Shown piece after piece: positions 41,329-46,045 of a stretch of 46,045 bases of DNA (positions within the stretch are counted from its first letter, which is position 1; the number at the start of each line of letters is the position of its first letter). This stretch comes from Streptomyces boluensis (GTDB lineage: Bacteria; Actinomycetota; Actinomycetes; Streptomycetales; Streptomycetaceae): positions 1 through 46,045 of the forward strand of contig NZ_JAAAHS010000016.1 in NCBI RefSeq assembly GCF_009908195.1, in the 5' to 3' direction. The position numbers and the translations under genes were made by a program. Under the pieces are notes generated by a model. It was not told the DNA's origin. It made no database searches and worked only from the letters and a program-made list of their open reading frames with translations.

Positions 41329-41754
41329 CTATTTGGAGAGCTGGGAGAGTGTCGCCCTCACCCCGGTGAGCTGAGCGGATGCCAGCTGTGCCCATTCGTC
41401 GTCGGGGTAGCGGGCCAGGTGCGGGTCGAGGGTCCCCGTGATCATCCGGGTGAGCCGGCCGAGCAGGAGACGGAACTGCTGCTTCTCGTAGGCGATCCAG
41501 TCCGCGGGCTCGTCGGAGAACAAGTACCCGTCCTTCCGGCGCCAGATGATCGGGGTCAGGTGCTCGGCGGCACCGACGTCCCGCAGATGCCGCACTCGCC
41601 GCGCGACCTGCGAAGGGGAGAGCCGCGTCGCCGCGACCAGCTGCTTCGTCTGAAGTCCGGCCGGCCGGGCCTCCATCAGCGCGACCCTCACCAGGTCGCC
41701 GTAGTGCTCGCTCAGGGGCAGAGCCCCCTCACCGCGACGCCGTCGCGGTGCCAC
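41329..41754 (-). CDS. small winged-helix-like protein of the DUF6192 module
   Basis: A 141-residue protein with a basic N-terminus and a MarR/winged-helix-like core: LQTKQLVAATRLSPSQVARR followed by VRHLRDVGAAEHLTPIIWRR. The C-terminal half is helical. GTG 41754 starts four bases after the stop of the DUF6192-like gene on the same strand, so the two are co-transcribed. It may be the DNA-binding partner of that protein. The IS5-family transposase follows within 20 bases. Confidence 0.7.
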   Translation of the reverse strand: MAPRRRRGEGALPLSEHYGDLVRVALMEARPAGLQTKQLVAATRLSPSQVARRVRHLRDVGAAEHLTPIIWRRKDGYLFSDEPADWIAYEKQQFRLLLGRLTRMITGTLDPHLARYPDDEWAQLASAQLTGVRATLSQLSK

Positions 41755-41758
41755 CGGG

Positions 41759-42760
41759 TCAGTCGCCCTTCAGGAGCTGGGCCAGCTGCTCGTCCAGGGT
41801 GAACTGGCCGGTGTCGATGGCGGCCTCCAGCCAGTCGGCCGCGCCGCGGACCTTTGCGATTCCGCGCCGGATCGTCTCGTGTTCGTCCTCGCTGAACTCC
41901 TGGTCCCGCATCCGAGGGACCAGCCGTCCCAGCGTCGCCACGTAACTGTGGCAGGACCCGACCAGGTCGAGGTATTCCATGGTGTGCTCGATCTGGCGGA
42001 CCGCCGGAACCCGGTCACGAATACGGCCCCGGGTCTCCTCGGAATTGTCGAACTGGGCCCGGTTCACCACCGAACGCGTCGTGTTGTTGCGCATAGCCTG
42101 CCGCGCGACCCGTGGCCGCTGGAGAAACTCCTCGGTCACCGTCTGCGCGACCTCGTCGTCCCGGGTCAGCTCCTGAACCACCCGCACCCGCTCCGGGGCG
42201 GGCAGCGTCGCCGCCGCCTCCGGCCGGCGAAGAAGGGTCACCGCGACCTGGGCGGCGACCTCGTCGTCCCGGGTGAGATCGGTGACGGCCTGTACCTTCT
42301 CCTCGACCGAGACCGGCGTGTCCACCCGCTGCCCGACCAGGCGTTTCGCCCCGTCGTTCGTCCAACCTCGTCGGCCCGTGCGCTGGTTGAACGGAGGGTC
42401 CTCAATCTGTGCCCACCGCTCGCTGTCCTCCCGGATCGAGGCCAGGATCCGGTGAACGCTGAACGCAACGCCTTCCTTCCGCTTGGCCTTCGGCCAGCGG
42501 GAGGCCACCCACCGCCAGTCCTTCACGGTCGAGGCCGCCACCCCGATGTCATCGGCGAAGATCGCCAACGACTCCTCGACCGTGAACAAGTCCTCGCTCC
42601 CGTTGGGCATCGAGCCGCCCACCGGCCTCAGCGGCTCGATCTCCAGCGCGATGTCCCCCAGCCCGAACTGCGCGCGGGCCACCGTCGCGACGAGCTCCCG
42701 CGCGTCGGCGACCAACTGCTCGTAACGCGTCCTGGAGACGTTCCCCACCCGATCCGCCAT
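41759..42760 (-). CDS. DUF6192-like protein, ParB/KorB-reminiscent
   Basis: A 333-residue protein that I associate with the Streptomyces DUF6192 family. It has IALEIEPLRPVGG, then an HTH-like segment FADDIGVAASTVKDWRWVAS, and two internal repeats built on the pattern VTDLTRDDEVAAQVAVTLLRRP and VQELTRDDEVAQTVTEEFLQRP (each over 20 residues, shown only in part: DLTRDDEVAAQV and ELTRDDEVAQTV). The C-terminal third is helical. The repeats and HTH suggest DNA binding and oligomerisation. Its N-terminal third is duplicated in truncated form at 38784. A zinc-ribbon gene lies upstream on the same strand. Confidence 0.68.
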   Translation of the reverse strand: MADRVGNVSRTRYEQLVADARELVATVARAQFGLGDIALEIEPLRPVGGSMPNGSEDLFTVEESLAIFADDIGVAASTVKDWRWVASRWPKAKRKEGVAFSVHRILASIREDSERWAQIEDPPFNQRTGRRGWTNDGAKRLVGQRVDTPVSVEEKVQAVTDLTRDDEVAAQVAVTLLRRPEAAATLPAPERVRVVQELTRDDEVAQTVTEEFLQRPRVARQAMRNNTTRSVVNRAQFDNSEETRGRIRDRVPAVRQIEHTMEYLDLVGSCHSYVATLGRLVPRMRDQEFSEDEHETIRRGIAKVRGAADWLEAAIDTGQFTLDEQLAQLLKGD

Positions 42761-42962
42761 CGCGGCCCCACCACCTCACCCCGGGCCGGACCGACCACCG
42801 GTCAAGGTCGGCTCGCAACGGTGTCAGCCCAGGTCAGGACCAGAATGGCCCCGTTTTCCCGCGCACCGGCAGGTGCGAATCAGGGGCGCACGAGGCGCAC
42901 TGCCCTCCACCCGCACTCCTCCGCGAAGTCAGTGCGGCACCTGTGTCACCTGCGGCGTTCGG

Positions 42963-43268
42963 CTATGGCGTCACCGTGACGGAATTCCGCGACACCTTCG
43001 ACCGCCAGGCCCGCGTGCGGCACCGCGAGGAACAGAACACCGCCGACCGCTGGCGCACGACCCCCACCGTCCACTCACGCGCGCAGACCGGACACGTCAT
43101 CACGTCCCCACGCTGCATCGCCGCCACCCGCCGCCGTGCCTGTTCCAGGGCTCGCCACCGCCGTGACCTGCACGTACCCGAGCAGAACACCGCTGCCGCC
43201 GACTTCGTCGGCGGCAGCGGAACCCCACACTCCCGGCAATACCGCCGAACCGTCCCGCCAGACCTCAT
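42963..43268 (-). CDS. double zinc-ribbon-like small protein, paralogue of 38355
   Basis: A 101-residue protein with two Cys clusters: YCRECGVPLPPTKSAAAVFC then SGTCRSRRW, and CPVCAREWTVGVVRQRSAVF then CSSRCRTRAWR. Each cluster follows C-x-x-C-(n)-FCS-x-x-C-R-x-R-x-W, like the cluster of the plus-strand gene at 38355. ATG 43268 is preferred; GTG 43274 is also possible. It is followed on the same strand by the DUF6192-like and winged-helix genes, giving the complete version of the duplicated module. Confidence 0.7.
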   Translation of the reverse strand: MRSGGTVRRYCRECGVPLPPTKSAAAVFCSGTCRSRRWRALEQARRRVAAMQRGDVMTCPVCAREWTVGVVRQRSAVFCSSRCRTRAWRSKVSRNSVTVTP

Positions 43269-43321
43269 GACCACCAGGATCCAGCCGTACAGGCCGCCCG
43301 ACTAGAGATCTCAAACACTCG

Positions 43322-44293
43322 CTAAGGCTGCGGTCGGGCCGGTTCGGTCCCCGTGCTGTGGCCCACCGTCCACGGCCGGAGCTTCTCGGGGTTGCGTACG
43401 GCCCAGATGCGCGTGATCCGGTCGCCCGCGATGTCGAACGCGTACACCGTCACGATGACGCCGTTCTGCTGGGCGACCAGGCCGGGCTGGCCGTTGACGG
43501 TGCGCTCCAGAATCGTCAGGTCGGCCAGCCTGCCGGTGAGGGCGACGAGGCCGCGCGCGAGCTGCTCGGCGCCTTGGATCGGGCGGCGCACGGTGGTGGC
43601 GAGGCCGCCGCCGTCGCCGGTTGCCGTGACAGCCGGGTCGAGGAGACCGACGAGGGCGCCGATGTCCTTCGCTTCCCAGGCCTGCTTGAAGTTCCGGACG
43701 ATGGCGGCCTGTTGGGCGGTCGGGGGCGCGGGTGTCCGCGAGGTGCGGATGCGCCGGCGGGCCGACGTTGCCAGCTGGCGGCAGGCCGCCGGCGTACGGC
43801 CGACGATGTCGGCGACGTCCGCGAAGGGGTAGCGGAACACGTCGTGGAGGATGAACGCGACGCGTTCGGCCGGGGTCATCGACTCGAGTACGACGAGGAA
43901 GGCCATGCCGATCGACTCGTCGAGGGTGACGCGGTCGGCCGGGTCGGCGGTGGTGCCGCCCGCCCGGCCGCCCGACCACTCCGCGGGTTCGGGCAGCGGC
44001 TCGGGGATCCAGTCGCCGACGTACCGCTCCCGTCGGGCCCGTGCCGAGCTGAGCACGTTGAGGCAGATACGGCCGGCGACCTTGGTCAGCCAGGCGCCGG
44101 GGGCTTCGATGGCCCGCTGCTCCTGTGCGGACAGGGCGTACCAGCGGGCGTAGGTCTCCTGCACGGCGTCCTCGGCTTCGGCGAGGGAGCCGAGGAGCCG
44201 GTAGGCGAGGTTGATCAGCTGACGCCGCTCGCTCATGATCACGCTCAGGCTCGGGTCGGGTCGGCCGTCTCCCGGCTCGGACGGGGTGGTCAT
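43322..44293 (-). CDS. ECF41-type RNA polymerase sigma factor with SnoaL-like domain
   Basis: A 323-residue extracytoplasmic-function sigma factor. Region 2 is RQLINLAYRLLGSLAEAEDA with VQETYARWY, region 4 AFILHDVFRYPFADVADIVG, and the C-terminal SnoaL-like domain carries the ECF41 signatures: DWIPEPLPEP linker, TGDGGG and VRNPEKLRPW (the WLPEP, DGGG and NPDKL-type motifs). ECF41 factors are controlled by this fused domain instead of an anti-sigma factor, and usually regulate an adjacent COE gene (carboxymuconolactone decarboxylase, oxidoreductase or epimerase). The divergent gene at 44470 is of that kind. ATG 44293 is chosen as it precedes the conserved core. Confidence 0.94.
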   Translation of the reverse strand: MTTPSEPGDGRPDPSLSVIMSERRQLINLAYRLLGSLAEAEDAVQETYARWYALSAQEQRAIEAPGAWLTKVAGRICLNVLSSARARRERYVGDWIPEPLPEPAEWSGGRAGGTTADPADRVTLDESIGMAFLVVLESMTPAERVAFILHDVFRYPFADVADIVGRTPAACRQLATSARRRIRTSRTPAPPTAQQAAIVRNFKQAWEAKDIGALVGLLDPAVTATGDGGGLATTVRRPIQGAEQLARGLVALTGRLADLTILERTVNGQPGLVAQQNGVIVTVYAFDIAGDRITRIWAVRNPEKLRPWTVGHSTGTEPARPQP

Positions 44294-44355
44294 GGTGTCG
44301 TCGGCTCCCTCGGTCGCGTCTGTCCTCACCCGTACGACAAGACAGCGCCCCTGAA

Positions 44356-44391
44356 TGTGACGTCGGAGTGTGACGTCGGGTGTGACGTCGG
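44356..44391. promoter_or_regulatory. three direct repeats TGTGACGTCGG
   Basis: TGTGACGTCGG occurs at 44356-44366, 44369-44379 and 44381-44391, with start-to-start distances of 13 and 12 bases, in the divergent region between the sigma factor and the carboxymuconolactone-decarboxylase-like gene. Each copy contains the CGTC element typical of ECF -10 boxes and a near-palindromic TGACGTCG. They may be promoter or operator sites; a clear -35/-10 pair with standard spacing was not found. Confidence 0.55.
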
Positions 44392-44469
44392 TGCCCGCCT
44401 CACATTCCGGGCGCCTGTGCTGTCGGAGCGGTGAGACACCATCCGGCACCCAGGAAGGAAGACATCGCC

Positions 44470-44994
44470 ATGTCCACACCGGCGACGACCGACACTGACA
44501 CGGCGGCGGAGCAGGACGGCATCGAGTCGCGTCTGCCCGACCCCACCCACCTCTTTCCCGAGCTGGCGAAGCTCTCCGGAGCTGTGCGCGGTGGCATCCG
44601 GAACGGGCCGGTTCCGCAGACCGTCATCAGCCTGATGCAGCTCCGCGGCGCGCAGATCGTCGGCAGCACGTACCACGCCCTCCCGCTGACCGAGAGCCTC
44701 CGCAAAGCCGGGGAAACCGAGAAGCGCATCACCGCCGTGGCGACCTGGCAGGACGCCCCCTACTTCACCGACGCCGAACGGGTCGCACTGGAACTCGTGG
44801 AGGCGGTCCTCAACCCGAACCCGTTCGGGGAGCGCGTCTCCGACGAGCTGTTCGCCAAGGCATCCGCTCTCTACGACGACGAGGCGATCTGGACGCTCAC
44901 CATGGCGATCGGCCACTTCTGTCTGTTCGTCCCGGTCGCTCTCATCGGCAAGCCGATCCCCGGCAGGCCCATCGGCAAGAACTACAGCAAGTAG
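44470..44994 (+). CDS. carboxymuconolactone-decarboxylase-fold (AhpD-like) protein
   Basis: A 174-residue protein of the CMD/AhpD fold, recognisable from LMQLRGAQIVGSTYHALPLT, where other members read R.SQ.NGC..C...H, and from the helical ITAVATWQDAPYFTDAERVA segment. The CxxC pair is replaced by Ser and His, so AhpD-type disulfide peroxidase chemistry is unlikely. AGGAAGGAAG precedes ATG 44470. As the divergent neighbour of an ECF41 factor it is the probable target gene. Its substrate is unknown. Confidence 0.85.
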   Translation: MSTPATTDTDTAAEQDGIESRLPDPTHLFPELAKLSGAVRGGIRNGPVPQTVISLMQLRGAQIVGSTYHALPLTESLRKAGETEKRITAVATWQDAPYFTDAERVALELVEAVLNPNPFGERVSDELFAKASALYDDEAIWTLTMAIGHFCLFVPVALIGKPIPGRPIGKNYSK

Positions 44995-45004
44995 CCCCAA
45001 CCGG

Positions 45005-45056
45005 CTCAGGGTTGCTGCTCAGGGCTACTGCTCAGGGCTACTGCTCAGGATTACTG
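45005..45056 (+). repeat. four 13-bp tandem repeats
   Basis: The unit CTCAGGGCTACTG is repeated four times (45005-45017, 45018-45030, 45031-45043, 45044-45056); the middle two are identical and the outer ones differ at two positions. It begins ten bases after the stop of the CMD-fold gene and ends just before a hairpin. No function is evident. Confidence 0.9.
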
Positions 45057-45069
45057 CTTGAGCGCACCC

Positions 45070-45101
45070 GGGGCCCGCAGTCGTCATGGCCTGCGGGCCC
45101 C
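45070..45101. terminator. hairpin between convergent genes, likely terminator
   Basis: An 11-bp perfect inverted repeat (GGGGCCCGCAG at 45070-45080, complement at 45091-45101) with a ten-base loop lies between the convergent CMD-fold and RibD-like genes. It has no T-tract on either side, but its position suggests bidirectional termination. Confidence 0.65.
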
Positions 45102-45147
45102 TGGCCGGCGGGCTGTGCTGCTCAGGGCGTCGGGGGCATCGGGGGTG

Positions 45148-45723
45148 TCATCGCACCACGTCGTAGACGAGTTTGGTGACGCCGTTCGAGTAGGACTCCG
45201 ACTCCCGGAGCCGCAGATTCTGCTGGTCCCGGTCCTCACGGCTGAAGAGGGACTTGCCGGCTCCCAGCAGTACGGGGAAAACGAGCAGGTTGTACCGGTC
45301 GATCAGGTCGGCATCGGCCAGACGCCGCGCCAGTTCCGCGCTCCCGTGGATGAAGATCGGCCCGCCCTCGCCCCGCTTGACCTCGGCGACGTCCTCGATC
45401 GAGCGGAGAATCGTGATCGGACCCCATCCGTCGACCAGTTCGTCGTCCGTGAGCGACGTCGAGACGACGTACTTCGGAAGATCCCGGTAGGGGGCGTGGT
45501 CCTCGGACCCCGGCCAGATCGGCGCGAACACGTCGTAGCTGTGGCGTCCGAACATCAGGGCCGTCGTCTCGGCCAACTCGTCCGCCTTGAGGGAGTAGGC
45601 CTCCGGTACGAATTCGGTCTGCATGACCCAGCCGCCGCTGCGGTGGCCTTCCGCTTTCCCTCCTGGTGAGTCCACCACGCCGTCGAGCGACATGAACCCC
45701 GTGTAGACCAGCTCTCGCGCCAT
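45148..45723 (-). CDS. RibD C-terminal/DHFR-like reductase family protein
   Basis: A 191-residue dihydrofolate-reductase-fold protein of the RibD-C type. The start MARELVYTGFMSLDGVVDSP is the characteristic opening, followed by LMFGRHSYDVFAPIWPG, KYVVSTSLTDDELVDGWGP and GPIFIHGSAELARRLADADL with LIDRYNLLVFPVLLGAGKSL, all standard for this group of NADPH-binding proteins of unknown substrate. GAGGAG lies six bases before ATG 45723. It converges on the CMD-fold gene, and two sets of short repeats lie in its upstream region. Confidence 0.9.
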   Translation of the reverse strand: MARELVYTGFMSLDGVVDSPGGKAEGHRSGGWVMQTEFVPEAYSLKADELAETTALMFGRHSYDVFAPIWPGSEDHAPYRDLPKYVVSTSLTDDELVDGWGPITILRSIEDVAEVKRGEGGPIFIHGSAELARRLADADLIDRYNLLVFPVLLGAGKSLFSREDRDQQNLRLRESESYSNGVTKLVYDVVR

Positions 45724-45759
45724 CACAACTCCTCATCGGTATCGAGCAGGTTGGTCAGT

Positions 45760-45789
45760 TGATGCGGAGTCAACTGATGCAGAGTCAAC
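45760..45789. repeat. two 15-bp tandem repeats upstream of the RibD-like gene
   Basis: TGATGCGGAGTCAAC (45760-45774) and TGATGCAGAGTCAAC (45775-45789) differ at one base and stand 37 bases upstream of the reductase start. GTTGA before the first and GTCAAC inside each also make partial dyads, so regulator binding is possible. Confidence 0.7.
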
Positions 45790-45873
45790 CTGGCCCTCAT
45801 CGGGCCCTCCGTGAAAGGGATGCTCGATCGTAGTGTCATGCAGCCGACGTCAACGTGTGTGATCTCTGCCGGA

Positions 45874-45930
45874 ATTGGTGTGCGTACGCGGCATTGGTGT
45901 GCGTACGCCACGGCATTGGTGTGCGTACGC
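45874..45930. repeat. three copies of a palindromic 16-bp sequence near the right edge
   Basis: ATTGGTGTGCGTACGC occurs at 45874-45889, 45893-45908 and 45915-45930. The GCGTACGC core is self-complementary. The region from 45724 to 46045 has no gene I can support; the repeats lie about 150-210 bases upstream of the reductase gene and may be operator sites for it or for a gene beyond the window. Confidence 0.7.
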
Positions 45931-46045
45931 CACGGGGCTGAGCCGGCCGTTCGCGGAGAGGGCGCAGGCAGGGCCCGTCGGTGCGTGCCGAACGGCGTGC
46001 ACCGTCGCGGGGAGACGTCAGGCCTCCGTCTCCCCCGCCCACCCG

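Noticed and set aside
45723..45911. 62-codon minus-strand frame upstream of the RibD-like gene
   Set aside because: It runs through the repeat arrays and has no ribosome site or family-like sequence.
1..46045. CRISPR array, rRNA or intact tRNA genes
   Set aside because: No regularly spaced identical repeats of CRISPR length and no rRNA or complete cloverleaf were seen; the short tandem arrays have no spacers.

Overview
The window is high-GC actinobacterial DNA and almost certainly Streptomyces or a close relative. The evidence is strong third-position G/C bias, GTG and TTG starts, many ATGA/GTGA stop-start overlaps, XRE-TPR regulators, an ECF41 sigma factor, and ACP/PPTase/glutamate mutase biosynthetic genes. 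All functional calls come from motifs read in the translations; no database search was run.

Region 1 (1-15.0 kb) is the main part of a specialised-metabolite cluster, probably continuing left of the window. A tightly coupled operon encodes a free-standing carrier protein, two acyl-CoA-dehydrogenase-fold flavoproteins, a phosphopantetheinyl transferase, a BtrH/C39-like cysteine acyltransferase candidate, an amino-acid adenylation enzyme and a flavin reductase. It ends at a hairpin. A LysR gene follows, then glutamate mutase subunits S and E (glutamate to 3-methylaspartate), a substrate-binding-protein-fold protein without a signal peptide, a DMT exporter, aspartate-semialdehyde dehydrogenase and aspartate kinase paralogues, and an AsnO/clavaminate-synthase-like oxygenase. 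A classical terminator closes the region. My inference is a nonproteinogenic amino acid or small peptide built from (methyl)aspartate, with beta-carboxyl activation and reduction plus carrier-bound oxidation. I do not recognise the product.

Region 2 (15.0-20.1 kb) looks like an ordinary Streptomyces block: YdcF protein, XRE-TPR regulator, HATPase, S-adenosylhomocysteinase-like NAD protein and Nudix hydrolase. Region 3 (20.2-27.6 kb) returns to biosynthesis: LeuC/LeuD paralogues, a LysR, a cupin, a large FAD/NAD(P)-binding protein, an isochorismatase-fold protein lacking the usual cysteine, and a class I aminotransferase. It may be the second half of the same cluster. Short tandem repeats sit at several gene starts here.

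Region 4 (27.6-29.9 kb) is an IS scar: an intact two-frame IS5-type element and a 212-bp inverted partial copy that supplies the aminotransferase stop codon, with a small lipoprotein gene between them.

Region 5 (29.9-35.4 kb) is a RiPP operon of the ATP-grasp/PIMT type (tgm; graspetide/imiditide-like). It has a precursor, ATP-grasp ligase, isoaspartyl-methyltransferase-like enzyme and coupled small genes, divergent from a TTA-containing XRE-TPR regulator and a GNAT gene.

Region 6 (35.4-43.3 kb) is accessory DNA with decay and duplication: fragments of TPR regulators, Nudix and PhnB-like genes, two inverted copies of a zinc-ribbon plus DUF6192-like module (one truncated), a lipoprotein and an IS5-family transposase. 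Region 7 (43.3-46.0 kb) holds an ECF41 sigma factor divergent from a carboxymuconolactone-decarboxylase-fold gene, then a RibD/DHFR-like reductase, with several short repeats.
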